A stretch of DNA of 64,000 nucleotides from Winogradskyella eximia (GCF_003386165.1 NZ_QRDV01000009.1:1-64000), one strand, 5' to 3'; counted from the stretch's first letter, positions 1 through 9,752 are shown. Notes: generated from the sequence alone by a model not told the origin. Program-made: numbers and translations.

Positions 1-1987
1 GTGAGCCTAAAATAATTGCCGTCTGGGATCCTAAATCGAACTCTTCAAATCCATCGTTGCTTTCGTCATCACATAATTCTAAATCTGAGGCTGGATTAAT
101 GGTCGGTTGGCCGTCAACATTCAAGATAAAAGATAAAATCTCGTTACATCCAGACGTTAAATACTCCACCCTAATAAATATAACTTCTCCATCAGTACCT
201 GAATAACTTCCAGAGTCAGTTATAGGATTAATATCTGCATTTGCATCTCCAAGTGTATTATGGTAAGTAACCACTAATTCCGAAACATTAGTTGCACTAG
301 CAAGAACAACTCCGGTATTGGAATCTAAGTCAAAGATATATGGCGGAATACCTGTATCACATATATATAAATCATTTGGATTCTCTGTAATAATTTCAGG
401 TAAAACTTCTATACATACTTCTTCTGTATATTCACAACCAAAATCATCTGTAACTCTGTAAGTATAACAGTATACACCTGCTGCTGATGGTTGAACTGTA
501 ATAATATTTCCAGCAGTACTAGTGATAGTAGCATCCGTATCCCATGCTTCCGTTTCAATTACTGGTGTAAATGAAAGTTCTGGAGGTTGAAGATTTGGGT
601 CAAACTCTATACTCCATGCAAAAACATGGCCATTATCTGCTCCGAGATTATCTACAATTCTAATGGTCCAATCTCCATTAAGAGGGGAACCAAGAAGACC
701 ATTCAATGAATTTATTGAACTATATGTGCCTCCTGGCACAAATGAATCATTATAAGTACCAGGTCCATTACCATTAGGAAACGTACCACCTGTTTGAATA
801 CCACCAACTAACGTTGGAAATCCTCCAGTAGGCACAAAACAATATTGACTACCAGTTCCTGGTGTTGTATTATTACTATCACCATCAACCGTTCCTGTAG
901 CCCAAGGAATACCTAAATTAGCACTACCACCACCTTGATCATGCAGCCTAACTACTTGACCATTAGGAGAAATAATTTCTAAATCTAAATCACCTAAATA
1001 AGAATGCTCCATAGTTACACAAATACTAATCAATTGACTAATATCCGTTAACTCTTGATCAGAATCATAACAATCTACAGTAATAGATGTCTCGTAAACA
1101 GCACCACTTCCATCTGGTAAAAACGTGATACCACTTACAGGAGGTGTACAATTATTTATAAACTCAACAGCCTCAACCACACCTGTTATATCTGTGTTAT
1201 CGCCAAAGCAAAGCACAGATTTTGCTGCTTCAGTACCTGAGAAATCAGGTTCAGTAGCAACTTGAATAACCTGATTAATTAAATTATTATTATCACACCC
1301 TAATGGATCAACAGAAGTATTAGCATCACGAATATTTAAATTCACAATATATACACCTGGATCAGGATAAGAAAATGTAGCAGTTTGACCAGAAGCCGTA
1401 TTTCCGTCTCCTAAATCCCATTCATAAGTAGCTCCGGCTCCATCAACTGAAAATACACCACTTCCTGTTAACGTAATTTCTTCATCTGGACACACTCTAA
1501 TATATCCATCTCCATTTGGAGCAGGAGATGCTGAATCAATTTGAGAGTTAATAGTTTGACAAGGTGTTAAACAAGTAATGTTTGCTGCCCATCCATCAAT
1601 ATTACCAGATCCACTTGACACAAATTGAATAGTAATACAGCCTGATGTATTATCTTCAGTAGGCTGAACTAAACCTGGACTATTGGTTCCAGAAAAATCT
1701 CCAAAAGAGGTTGCTGCAACACTATCTCCATCATAGATTGTCATTACATCAGGTGTTACACCTAATTGTGTAGTAAATGATATAAAATTTAATTGTATTT
1801 TTTGCTCTGGGTTTTCAGGACAAATAGTTAGAATAAAATCTTCATCATTTGAATAGTTACCAAATTCACCGCCCGAATCATAAAATATGCCTCCACATTG
1901 ACTTACAGTTGCGGTTTGCATATTTACATCTTGAGCCAATAATAGCGATGAAAATAATAGAGGGATTATTGTAATTAAATATTTCAT
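1..1987 (-). CDS. Secreted CUB/PKD/P-domain multidomain protein, C-terminus cut by window edge
   Basis: This ORF runs off the left edge, so about 662 residues are visible and the C-terminus is missing. My translation starts MKYLITIIPLLFSS and has a signal peptide ending near LLAQ. It then shows a CUB-like domain (YDSGGEF...; MTIYDGDS), a PKD domain (WDLGDGNTASGQ), and a proprotein-convertase P-domain (EHSYLGDLDLEIISPNG, LHDQGGGSANLGIPWATG). After about residue 550 there are modules with the pattern LxxCD...F.L....DAN.D.NPI. The first ~480 residues closely match the protein at 7508-9586 in domain order and in many exact words, so the two are paralogs. It is probably exported by Sec and, by analogy with the paralog, by T9SS through an unseen sorting domain. 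No protease domain is visible. The role is unknown; adhesion or matrix binding is an inference. Confidence 0.85.
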   Translation of the reverse strand, partial: MKYLITIIPLLFSSLLLAQDVNMQTATVSQCGGIFYDSGGEFGNYSNDEDFILTICPENPEQKIQLNFISFTTQLGVTPDVMTIYDGDSVAATSFGDFSGTNSPGLVQPTEDNTSGCITIQFVSSGSGNIDGWAANITCLTPCQTINSQIDSASPAPNGDGYIRVCPDEEITLTGSGVFSVDGAGATYEWDLGDGNTASGQTATFSYPDPGVYIVNLNIRDANTSVDPLGCDNNNLINQVIQVATEPDFSGTEAAKSVLCFGDNTDITGVVEAVEFINNCTPPVSGITFLPDGSGAVYETSITVDCYDSDQELTDISQLISICVTMEHSYLGDLDLEIISPNGQVVRLHDQGGGSANLGIPWATGTVDGDSNNTTPGTGSQYCFVPTGGFPTLVGGIQTGGTFPNGNGPGTYNDSFVPGGTYSSINSLNGLLGSPLNGDWTIRIVDNLGADNGHVFAWSIEFDPNLQPPELSFTPVIETEAWDTDATITSTAGNIITVQPSAAGVYCYTYRVTDDFGCEYTEEVCIEVLPEIITENPNDLYICDTGIPPYIFDLDSNTGVVLASATNVSELVVTYHNTLGDANADINPITDSGSYSGTDGEVIFIRVEYLTSGCNEILSFILNVDGQPTINPASDLELCDDESNDGFEEFDLGSQTAIILGS

Positions 1988-2090
1988 GTGTTTACTTTTA
2001 TTGTTCTTTGTTAGTGTCACTATTTGTTAGCAATTAATCATTTTATACTATAAAATTGCTTTTAACACGCTAGTTTCAAACGATACTATT

Positions 2091-2543
2091 TTATTGGTAC
2101 TGAGATTTAACGATGATATAATAATTAGTATTATCAACTTGAAACAAACCAGCCTCTCTTGAATAAAAATTTAAATCATATCTTAATGGATTAAAAGTAT
2201 CTGGATTAAATACTTTAGTTTCTGAGTTTGATTCATTAAACAAAGACACTTCAGATAATTTAGGACATGCCTTTTTATCTTTATCATCTGAGATTAATTT
2301 AATAACTACTCTATTTCTAAGAATATGCTTTATACTTTTTAATCGATGCGGCATATTAAAAACAAGTTTCTCTGCAGAATCACCATAAACCTCAATAATT
2401 TGAGCACGCTCTTTAGCTGTTAATGGTAAATTAACATTAGCATTAAACTTTGCTAATGGAAGTGCATTTTTTTGTTTTGATTGTTGACCAGACATGCAAA
2501 AAGGCATGACTATTAAAGTCATAATAATTAGTATTTTTTTCAT
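2091..2543 (-). CDS. Small secreted protein of unknown function
   Basis: The protein is 150 aa and starts with a clear signal peptide (MKKILIIMTLIVMPF, cleavage likely near MSGQ). The mature part is basic and polar with no motif I recognise. Features such as SIKHILRNRVVIKLIS and a C-terminal YYIIVKSQ suggest a small alpha/beta fold, but this is weak. It lies on the minus strand between folE (divergent) and the start of the CUB/P-domain gene, with about 100 bp to the latter, so it could share transcription with that gene. Function unknown. Confidence 0.7.
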   Translation of the reverse strand: MKKILIIMTLIVMPFCMSGQQSKQKNALPLAKFNANVNLPLTAKERAQIIEVYGDSAEKLVFNMPHRLKSIKHILRNRVVIKLISDDKDKKACPKLSEVSLFNESNSETKVFNPDTFNPLRYDLNFYSREAGLFQVDNTNYYIIVKSQYQ

Positions 2544-2695
2544 AGCTTAACCATAATATTTAGAGTTTCGAAAATTAAGAAAATTTTATATAAACAATTG
2601 TTAATTCGTCAATGATATTGACTTTTTAACGGTTTTACATATATAACAGCTATAATTAAAAATCTCCTACCTTATATGAAACTATTTTTATTGTT

Positions 2696-2703
2696 TATCT
2701 TTG
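2696..2703 (+). promoter_or_regulatory. -7 promoter box of folE (TAnnTTTG)
   Basis: TATCTTTG is an exact match to the Bacteroidetes -7 consensus TAnnTTTG, 38 nt before the folE ATG. No convincing -33 TTG is seen at the usual spacing. Confidence 0.6.
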
Positions 2704-2741
2704 CATTTCGTTTTTAAAAACTGATAACCAATTATTTTATA

Positions 2742-3419
2742 ATGAAAATTGAAAATGATTTTAATGATATTGATGCACTAGGTGAAGATCACCTAAGTTC
2801 ATCTAGTGAAACTCCTTTGAGAGCTGACGCTTTCGAATTATCTAGCAGCGAAAAAATAAATATCATTAAAGATGATGTAAAGCATATTTTAGAAACTCTA
2901 GGCTTGGACTTAACTGACGACAGTCTTAAAGGCACACCAAATCGTGTTGCTAAAATGTTTGTAAACGAAATATTTAGTGGCTTAGATCCTGATAAAAAAC
3001 CAAGCGCTTCTACCTTTGACAATAAATATAAGTATGGCGAAATGCTAGTGGAAAAAAATATTACTGTTTATTCTACTTGTGAGCATCACCTATTACCAAT
3101 AGTAGGTAGAGCACATATTGCATATATTTCTAATGGTACTGTGGTAGGACTATCTAAAATGAATAGAATTGTTGATTATTATTCTAAACGACCTCAGGTT
3201 CAAGAACGTTTAACGATTCAGATTGTAAAAGAACTTCAAAAAGTTTTAAACACAGATGATGTTGCTTGCGTTATTGATGCGAAACATTTATGTGTAAATT
3301 CTCGAGGCATAAGGGATATTGAAAGCAGTACTGTTACTTCAGAATTTGGAGGTAAATTTAAAGAATCAGACACTCGAAGAGAGCTTTTAGAATACATAAA
3401 ATTAGAAACTCAATTCTAA
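2742..3419 (+). CDS. folE: GTP cyclohydrolase I
   Basis: FolE converts GTP to 7,8-dihydroneopterin triphosphate, the first step of tetrahydrofolate (and in some bacteria queuosine precursor) synthesis, in the cytosol. The 225-aa protein has the zinc ligands of the family: Cys113 and His116 in STCEHHLLPI, and Cys184 in KHLCVNSRG. The family blocks QVQERLT and SSTVTSEFGG are also present. The N-terminal ~38 residues are acidic and Ser-rich and precede the conserved core, as is common in flavobacterial homologs. A -7 box lies 38 nt upstream. cysS follows on the same strand after 58 nt. The queuosine gene queE lies elsewhere in the window (30.7 kb), so FolE product could feed both pathways. Confidence 0.97.
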   Translation: MKIENDFNDIDALGEDHLSSSSETPLRADAFELSSSEKINIIKDDVKHILETLGLDLTDDSLKGTPNRVAKMFVNEIFSGLDPDKKPSASTFDNKYKYGEMLVEKNITVYSTCEHHLLPIVGRAHIAYISNGTVVGLSKMNRIVDYYSKRPQVQERLTIQIVKELQKVLNTDDVACVIDAKHLCVNSRGIRDIESSTVTSEFGGKFKESDTRRELLEYIKLETQF

Positions 3420-3477
3420 ATTTCATTTATTTAGATTAGGTTACTGAATATATTGATTCATTTTTCAAAATAGCATC

Positions 3478-4959
3478 ATGTCATTATACAATTCAAATAA
3501 ATTAAAAATATACAATACACTTTCTGGTGAAAAAGAAGTTTTTCAACCAATAACTGAAGGCCATGTTGGCATGTATGTATGTGGACCAACTGTTTATAGT
3601 AACGTGCACTTAGGAAATGTAAGGACTTTTATGTCCTTCGATATGATTTTTCGTTACTTAAAACATTTAGGTTATAAAGTTCGTTACGTAAGAAACATTA
3701 CAGATGCTGGACATTTAGAAAATGATGCCGATGTTGGTGAAGATAAAATCACTAAAAAAGCGCGATTGGAGGCTATAGAACCAATGGAAATCGTTCAGCG
3801 TTACACGGTAGATTTTCATAATGTACTAAACACCTTCAACTTTTTACCACCAAGTATTGAACCTACAGCTACTGGTCATATTATAGAACAGATTGAATTA
3901 ATTCAATCCATTATAGATAATGGCTTTGCTTACATTGTTAATGGCTCTGTCTATTTTGATGTACACAAATACAATGAAACTAAAGAGTATGGCATTTTAA
4001 GTAAACGTAAGTTAGAGGATTTAATACATAATACCCGTACGCTTGATGGACAAAGCGACAAAAAGAATCCACAAGATTTTGCACTTTGGAAAAAAGCTGA
4101 ACCAACACACATTATGCGTTGGCCATCACCTTGGAGCGACGGATTTCCTGGTTGGCACTTAGAATGTACAGCTATGAGCACCAAATATCTTGGAGAATAC
4201 TTTGATATTCATGGTGGAGGTATGGATTTAAAATTTCCACATCACGAATGTGAAATCGCACAAAACCAAGCCGCAAAAGGCAAAGCACCTGTAAAATATT
4301 GGATGCATGCCAATATGTTAGAACTTAATGGAGCTCGCATGAGTAAATCAACTGGGAATTACATAAATCCAGCTGAATTACTTTCAGGAGACAACGATAT
4401 TATGTCTAAGGCTTACAACCCTAGTGTCATTCGCTTTTTTATGATGCAAGCCTCTTACCGAAGTATTTTAGACTTAACGGATGCTGGTTTGGCTGCTGCC
4501 GAAAAAGGGTTTCATAGACTTATGGACGCTATTAGTTTACTCGATCTTCTAAAAACAGGAAAGACATCGTCATTTAATGTTACCGAATGGAAGCAAAAAT
4601 GCTACGACGCTATGAATGATGATTTTAATACACCTATTTTAATTGCTACGCTTTTTGAAGCTGTTAAATTCATCAACCAAGTAAAAGATGGCAGCGCTAC
4701 ATTAACTTCTGACGATCTATTAATTTTAAAAGAAACTATTGAAACCTTTGTATTTGATGTACTTGGTTTAGTCAATATTTCGAAAGAAAATACTAGTAAC
4801 GACAAATTAGCTGGAGCCGTTGAAATTTTAATCAATCTTAGAAAAGAAGCACGATTAAATAAAGACTTCGCATTGTCTGATAAAATTAGAAATGAATTAG
4901 CTGAAGCTGGTATTCAACTAAATGATAGTAGGGAAGGCACCACTTTTACGACTAACTAA
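3478..4959 (+). CDS. cysS: Cysteinyl-tRNA synthetase
   Basis: This class I aminoacyl-tRNA synthetase charges tRNA-Cys. The 493-aa length is typical. The HIGH-type signature is HLGNV (residues 44-48), preceded by the zinc-binding CGPTVY with Cys35. The KMSKS-type loop is RMSKSTGN near residue 288. Other zinc-site residues are visible in WHLECTAMS and HHECEIAQ. The C-terminal anticodon-binding helical domain is present. The stop codon is only 2 nt before the yidD GTG start, so the two are almost certainly co-transcribed and translationally coupled. Confidence 0.98.
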   Translation: MSLYNSNKLKIYNTLSGEKEVFQPITEGHVGMYVCGPTVYSNVHLGNVRTFMSFDMIFRYLKHLGYKVRYVRNITDAGHLENDADVGEDKITKKARLEAIEPMEIVQRYTVDFHNVLNTFNFLPPSIEPTATGHIIEQIELIQSIIDNGFAYIVNGSVYFDVHKYNETKEYGILSKRKLEDLIHNTRTLDGQSDKKNPQDFALWKKAEPTHIMRWPSPWSDGFPGWHLECTAMSTKYLGEYFDIHGGGMDLKFPHHECEIAQNQAAKGKAPVKYWMHANMLELNGARMSKSTGNYINPAELLSGDNDIMSKAYNPSVIRFFMMQASYRSILDLTDAGLAAAEKGFHRLMDAISLLDLLKTGKTSSFNVTEWKQKCYDAMNDDFNTPILIATLFEAVKFINQVKDGSATLTSDDLLILKETIETFVFDVLGLVNISKENTSNDKLAGAVEILINLRKEARLNKDFALSDKIRNELAEAGIQLNDSREGTTFTTN

Positions 4960-4961
4960 TA

Positions 4962-5195
4962 GTGAAGAAGTTTTTAACCTATCCGTTTCTATTTATTATT
5001 AAAGTCTATCAGACCATAATATCACCATTTACGCCTGCAACCTGTAGATACCAACCTACCTGTTCGCATTATGCTAAAGAAGCTTTAGAAGTTCATGGAT
5101 TTTTTAAAGGTGGTTGGTTGGCTATAAAGCGGATTTTTAGTTGTCATCCTTGGGGAGGAAGTGGTTTTGACCCTGTTCCACCTAAAGAAGATTAA
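4962..5195 (+). CDS. yidD: Membrane protein insertion efficiency factor YidD
   Basis: The 77-aa protein matches the YidD family, small membrane-associated proteins that assist YidC/Sec insertion of inner-membrane proteins. The family core [11 protein letters not shown] is present, followed by [19 protein letters not shown] and a C-terminal FDPVPP. The N-terminus is a hydrophobic/amphipathic helix ([14 protein letters not shown]). Translation begins at GTG, 2 nt after the cysS stop; no in-frame ATG precedes the conserved region. Its position between cysS and lgt puts it in an envelope-biogenesis operon. Confidence 0.95.
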   Translation: MKKFLTYPFLFIIKVYQTIISPFTPATCRYQPTCSHYAKEALEVHGFFKGGWLAIKRIFSCHPWGGSGFDPVPPKED

Positions 5196-5260
5196 TATTA
5201 CGTTAATCTCATTTTCAATCGCAATCAAAATATTATATTTACCGAATAAAGATAATTTCT

Positions 5261-6085
5261 ATGTTTCTATTACACATTGATTGGGATCCTATTAAATTTA
5301 TTGATCTCGGATTTTTTAAGCTTCATTTTTATAGCCTCATGTGGATTACAGCCTTTATTCTAGGCTTTCAGATCACTAAGCGTATTTATAAAAATGAGGG
5401 ACAATCTGAAGAATCGTTAGATTCCTTATTCATATATTCTGTATTAGGCATTATGCTTGGCGCAAGATTAGGTCATGTTATTTTTTATCAGTCAGAACTT
5501 ATAACAGAAGATTTTTTCAGCATCTTTTTACCTTTTAAGTTTAAAGGAGGTTTTGAATTTACTGGCTTTCAAGGTTTGGCTAGTCATGGAGCTGCTATTG
5601 CTATGATTATTTCCATGTACCTCTACAATAAAAAAGTACTACATAAGACGGTACTTTGGATTTTAGATCGCGTGGTAATTCCTGTAGCTTTAGGAGCTGT
5701 ATTTGTTAGAATTGGAAACTTTATTAATTCTGAAATAATAGGAAAATATACTGGTAGTGATTTTGGAGTTGTATTTAATCAATTAGGAGAAACGGCACCA
5801 AGACATCCTGCACAATTGTATGAAGCATTCTGTTATATTTTTGTATTTTTAATTCTCTTTTATTTCTATTGGAAAACTAAAAAATCTGAACAACAAGGCT
5901 TTCTATTTGGCTTATTTTTAGTACTACTTTGGACCGTAAGATTCTTTGTAGAGTTTGTTAAAGAAGCTCAAAATCCAGAACGTGCAGATTGGTTGTTAAA
6001 CACAGGGCAGCTGCTAAGCATTCCTTTTGTACTTATTGGATTATACTTTATGTTTATCTATAAACCTAAAACAAAACTAGATTAA
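5261..6085 (+). CDS. lgt: Phosphatidylglycerol:prolipoprotein diacylglyceryl transferase
   Basis: Lgt transfers diacylglycerol from phosphatidylglycerol to the lipobox cysteine of prelipoproteins in the inner membrane, the first step of lipoprotein maturation. The 274-aa protein has multiple membrane spans and the family signature RIGNFINSE (Arg150 onward). GARLGH (residues 67-72), SHG (His109) and HPAQLYEA (182-189) are also present. The last base of its stop codon is the first base of the next gene's ATG (TAATG), so translation is coupled to the DUF192 lipoprotein. Several predicted substrates lie in this window, including the proteins at 6085, 33047, 39368 and 52015. Confidence 0.97.
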   Translation: MFLLHIDWDPIKFIDLGFFKLHFYSLMWITAFILGFQITKRIYKNEGQSEESLDSLFIYSVLGIMLGARLGHVIFYQSELITEDFFSIFLPFKFKGGFEFTGFQGLASHGAAIAMIISMYLYNKKVLHKTVLWILDRVVIPVALGAVFVRIGNFINSEIIGKYTGSDFGVVFNQLGETAPRHPAQLYEAFCYIFVFLILFYFYWKTKKSEQQGFLFGLFLVLLWTVRFFVEFVKEAQNPERADWLLNTGQLLSIPFVLIGLYFMFIYKPKTKLD

Positions 6086-6588
6086 TGCGTTTTCAACTGT
6101 TTCTATCATCAACACTTCTTGTTTTTGGACTTACGTTACTTTCTTCTTGTAAAGAAGACAAGAAAGCCATACCTGAAGACAAAGTAGTAGTTAGTTTTAA
6201 AAACGAAGGCACACTTACACTTAAAAAAGCAGATTCAGATACTATAATTAAGACAATAGCTATTGAAATTGCCGACGATGACTACGAAACTCAAACCGGT
6301 TTAATGTATAGAACCAAACTTGAGACGAATCATGGTATGTTATTTATATTTCCTGACGTACAAATGCGTAGTTTCTATATGAAAAACACAAAGATTCCAT
6401 TAGATATTATTTACATTAATGAAGACCTATCTATTGTGAGCATTCAAAAAAACGCAAAGCCAATGGACGAAACTTCTTTGCCATCTGAAGCACCTGCAAA
6501 ATATGTTTTAGAGATTAATGGAGGACTTTCAGACACATGGCAACTTGACGTTGGTGATAAGATTAATTTTTCATTAAACAATGAATAG
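6085..6588 (+). CDS. DUF192 family lipoprotein
   Basis: The protein is 167 aa. The N-terminus is a lipoprotein signal ending LLSSC, with the lipobox Cys near residue 22. The rest fits the DUF192 beta-barrel family: TQTGLMYR-type segment (here YETQTGLMYRTKL), HGMLFIFPD, and FYMKNTKIPLDIIYI. The function of DUF192 is not established. It overlaps lgt by 1 nt and the next gene by 8 nt, so the three genes are one translation-coupled unit. As a lipoprotein it would itself be a substrate of Lgt. Confidence 0.93.
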   Translation: MRFQLFLSSTLLVFGLTLLSSCKEDKKAIPEDKVVVSFKNEGTLTLKKADSDTIIKTIAIEIADDDYETQTGLMYRTKLETNHGMLFIFPDVQMRSFYMKNTKIPLDIIYINEDLSIVSIQKNAKPMDETSLPSEAPAKYVLEINGGLSDTWQLDVGDKINFSLNNE

Positions 6589-7444
6589 ATCGCAAGATCT
6601 ATATATCAACACACCTTTAGGACACCAACTGAGCCTTACTTCTTTTAAGCCAAAATGTTCAAATAATAAAAGTATTATCATTTCTTCGGCTACTGGAGTA
6701 TTACAACATTATTATTTTAAGTTTGCTTTATATTTTTCAGAATTAGGATATACAGTTTACACCTTCGATTATTCTGGCATTGGAAAATCCCATTTTAATA
6801 TTGCCGATTTAAAACAAAACACAATTGATCTAAAAGCTTGGGGAGAAAATGATCAAGCGTCTATTGTAAACTATGCAAAATCACAAAATTCAGAACATAA
6901 AATAACCATCATTACGCATAGTATTGGTGGTCAGATACTAGCCTTCAATAAAGAAATATCTCAAATAGACACCATAATTACTATTGCTTCACAAAGTGGT
7001 TATTGGAAACATTGGAAAGGTTTTGAACGTTTTAAAATGTTCGCGTTTTGGTATATGCTCATTCCTGCACTTACTCCTATATTTGGATATTTTCCTGCAA
7101 AGAAATTAGGACTTTTCGAAAATCTACCGAAACAAATGGTTTATCAATGGAGACGTTTGGGGAAACACAAAGATTATTTACTGAGCGAATTTGAGTTTGA
7201 TGATCTTCAATTCAAAAATTATAATAAACATTTACTTGTGTTAAGTTTTACTAGAGATGAATTTGCTTCAAAATCTTCAGTAGATTGGTTGGCTCAACAA
7301 TTTAGTAATGCTAACGTAGATAGACGTCATATAGTCCCAAATGATTTAGGCATATCTGATGTTGGACATTTTGGGTTCTTTAGAAATCAATTTAAAGCGT
7401 CACTATGGAAAATGACACATGAATGGATTGAGAATAACTCGTAA
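6581..7444 (+). CDS. Alpha/beta hydrolase family protein
   Basis: The 287-aa protein has the alpha/beta-hydrolase layout: an oxyanion-region strand (SIIISSATGVLQHYY), YDYSGIG-like turn (FDYSGIGKS), and a nucleophile elbow THSIGGQ with Ser near residue 114. A C-terminal His appears in SDVGHFGFF and an acid is plausible in SFTRDEFA. No signal peptide is seen, so it is probably cytosolic. The substrate is unknown. It is the last gene of the lgt unit, overlapping the DUF192 gene by 8 nt, and is followed by a strong hairpin terminator. Confidence 0.9.
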   Translation: MNRSQDLYINTPLGHQLSLTSFKPKCSNNKSIIISSATGVLQHYYFKFALYFSELGYTVYTFDYSGIGKSHFNIADLKQNTIDLKAWGENDQASIVNYAKSQNSEHKITIITHSIGGQILAFNKEISQIDTIITIASQSGYWKHWKGFERFKMFAFWYMLIPALTPIFGYFPAKKLGLFENLPKQMVYQWRRLGKHKDYLLSEFEFDDLQFKNYNKHLLVLSFTRDEFASKSSVDWLAQQFSNANVDRRHIVPNDLGISDVGHFGFFRNQFKASLWKMTHEWIENNS

Positions 7445-7461
7445 CTATTAAGTTATTATAA

Positions 7462-7493
7462 AAAAATGCCTTTCAATTAACAAAGGCATTTTT
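7462..7493. terminator. Bidirectional hairpin terminator between convergent genes
   Basis: A 12-bp perfect stem (AAAAATGCCTTT / AAAGGCATTTTT) with an 8-nt loop lies between the convergent hydrolase gene and the 7508-9586 gene. The A-run and T-run on the two sides allow it to work for both. A nearly identical hairpin occurs at 9685-9714. Confidence 0.88.
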
Positions 7494-7507
7494 ATAATTC
7501 TATAAAT

Positions 7508-9586
7508 CTATAGCTTCACTAATTTCTTTACAATATTTAACCCAAACTCTTCATTAGATATCTCTAATAAATAGGTCGATTTCCCTAATTCATCTAGATT
7601 ATTAATTGTGATTTGATTAGTGCTAACTGAATGCTTATTATGGTAAACCCTACGACCGTTTAAGTCATAAATAGTAATATTCAATTGACTTCCGTTTAAA
7701 ATAGTTGGCACATTTATTATTAAATGGTCGCTAAATGGATTAGACAAGACTTTAATATCATCTAAGTTAAAATCTTCTAAACCTAAAGTATCTCCATCAA
7801 CTCCATCACAGTTTTCATCAATCGCATTGCCTTCAGAATCCTCTGCCTCTGGATTAATTAAACCATTAGTATCATTACAATCTAAACCATTTACCACATA
7901 TCCTAATGGAGGAGTATCAGAACAGTCTTCGATGCTACTATTAGGATCTCCATAACCATCACCATCTAAGTCTTCATAATACGTTATTGGAGGTGCACCT
8001 TCTTCTGTTACATTAACACAAACTTCTTTAGTGTATTCACATCCAAAAATATCTACAGTTCTAAACGTATAGCAAAACTCGCCAGCAGAATCTGGCGCTA
8101 CTGTAATTGTACTACCATTAACCTCTGTAATACTTGAGTCAGAATCCCATGATTGAGATACAATTGCTGGTACAAAATCAAAGTCTTCTAATTGTAGATT
8201 ATTATCAAAATTAAGTTCCCATGAAAATATATATCCATTATCTTGAGCTAAATTATCAACAATATAAATTGTCCAATTCCCATTTAATGGGGAACCTAAT
8301 AGCCCTTCTAGAGAATTAACAGAACTGTAATTACCTTCCGGCACATAAGTATCTATATAAATATCTGGATCATTACCGATAGGAAAAGCACCACCTGACT
8401 GTATACCATTTACTAGTGTTGGAAATCCACCATTAGGTACAAAACAATAATCAAACCCATTACCTGGTGTGACATCAAAACTATTACCATCTACTGTGCC
8501 TGTTGCCCAAGGAATCCCTAAATTAGCAGAACCTCCTCCTTGATCATGCAGTCTTACCACTTGACCATTTGGCGATACAATTTCGATATCTAAATCCCCT
8601 AAATACGAATGTTCCATATTTAAACAAATACTTTCAATCTGACTAACATCTGTTAGAACTTGAGCAGAATCAAAGCAAGTTACATTAATAGATGTACTGT
8701 AAGCTGCTCCGCTACCATCAGGCAAAAAGGTTAATTCACTTTCTGGTGGAGGACAATTATAAACTAAGGTTAGTGGATTTACAACACCTACTAAAGTCGT
8801 CGTTTCCCCAAAGCACAAGGTATTATCTGTCGCTTGCGTATCTAAAAAATCAGGTTCTCCAGAAACGCGTATTACTAAATTTATACTATTTGTATTTGGA
8901 CAACCTTGAATGATATCATCTGTATTTGTATCTCTAATATCTAAATTCACTAAATAGACACCTGGTATGTTGTATGAAACGTTAATCGTTTGACCTGAAG
9001 CTGTATTACCATCGCCCAAATCCCAAGTATAACTTGCTCCCGTTCCATCAGTTTCAAAAATACCACTACCACTTAAGTTTATATTATCACCTATACAGAC
9101 CTCAATAATACCTTCAGCATTTGCTATTGGAAAGGTTGAATCTAATAAAGATGTAATTTCTTGACACGGAGTTGTGCATGATATGTTTGCAGCCCATCCT
9201 ATCTCATTATCAGTAGAATTAGATGTAAACTCTATTGTTAAACATCCAGTTAGATTATCGAATGTAGCAATTAATAAACCTGGTGATTGCGTGCCTGAAT
9301 AGACTCCAAGAGATGGAGCAGACACATCATCTCCATCATAGATCGTTAAAAAATCAGTATTGAGTTGGGTAGAAAACTCTTGAAAATCCAATCGTGTACG
9401 TTGTCCAATTTCTTCAGGACAAATTGTTATAATATAACTCTCATTATCTGCGTAATTTGCAAATTCGCCACCTGCATCATAAAATGTCCCTGAACATGCA
9501 GTTATTGTGCCATTTTGCATAAGAACATCTTGCCCAAAACTGCAAAATCCTAACATTAAGAATAATAAGCGTAGTAAATTTTTCAT
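7508..9586 (-). CDS. Secreted CUB/PKD/P-domain protein with T9SS sorting domain
   Basis: The 692-aa protein has a signal peptide ending CSFGQ, then a CUB-like domain (about residues 31-137), a PKD domain (about 160-245, WDLGDGNTASGQ) and a proprotein-convertase P-domain (about 300-460, EHSYLGDLDIEIVSPNG). A Cys/Asp-rich segment with DLDGDGYGDP and CNDTN...INPEA.E (about 545-605) resembles calcium-binding MopE/thrombospondin-3-like repeats. The last ~80 residues (IKVLSNPFSDHLII to KKLVKL) are a T9SS type A sorting domain, so the protein should be exported across the outer membrane. It is a paralog of the protein at the left edge. No catalytic domain is visible. Its gene is flanked by near-identical terminator hairpins. 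A binding role is inferred. Confidence 0.93.
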   Translation of the reverse strand: MKNLLRLLFLMLGFCSFGQDVLMQNGTITACSGTFYDAGGEFANYADNESYIITICPEEIGQRTRLDFQEFSTQLNTDFLTIYDGDDVSAPSLGVYSGTQSPGLLIATFDNLTGCLTIEFTSNSTDNEIGWAANISCTTPCQEITSLLDSTFPIANAEGIIEVCIGDNINLSGSGIFETDGTGASYTWDLGDGNTASGQTINVSYNIPGVYLVNLDIRDTNTDDIIQGCPNTNSINLVIRVSGEPDFLDTQATDNTLCFGETTTLVGVVNPLTLVYNCPPPESELTFLPDGSGAAYSTSINVTCFDSAQVLTDVSQIESICLNMEHSYLGDLDIEIVSPNGQVVRLHDQGGGSANLGIPWATGTVDGNSFDVTPGNGFDYCFVPNGGFPTLVNGIQSGGAFPIGNDPDIYIDTYVPEGNYSSVNSLEGLLGSPLNGNWTIYIVDNLAQDNGYIFSWELNFDNNLQLEDFDFVPAIVSQSWDSDSSITEVNGSTITVAPDSAGEFCYTFRTVDIFGCEYTKEVCVNVTEEGAPPITYYEDLDGDGYGDPNSSIEDCSDTPPLGYVVNGLDCNDTNGLINPEAEDSEGNAIDENCDGVDGDTLGLEDFNLDDIKVLSNPFSDHLIINVPTILNGSQLNITIYDLNGRRVYHNKHSVSTNQITINNLDELGKSTYLLEISNEEFGLNIVKKLVKL

Positions 9587-9684
9587 TTTAGCGGTTTTTT
9601 ATATTAGTAAAACTGTACTTCTCCCTTTAAAGATACATAAACTGTAAAAAGGTTGCGTAAAAAGATCAATAATTATAAAACAAA

Positions 9685-9714
9685 AAAATGCCTTTCAATC
9701 AAGAAAGGCATTTT
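9685..9714 (-). terminator. secDF terminator hairpin
   Basis: A 12-bp perfect stem (AAAATGCCTTTC / GAAAGGCATTTT) with a 6-nt AATCAA loop lies just past the secDF stop. It is almost identical to the hairpin at 7462-7493. Confidence 0.88.
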
Positions 9715-9752
9715 AAATTCTGAATATAATTCAAAATAATAATTATAAAGAC

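Noticed and set aside
2789..3022. Minus-strand reading frame inside folE
   Set aside because: It is a shadow of folE in another frame, has no recognisable domain and no start signals. The same holds for similar short frames inside cysS, secDF, gyrB, asnB and others.
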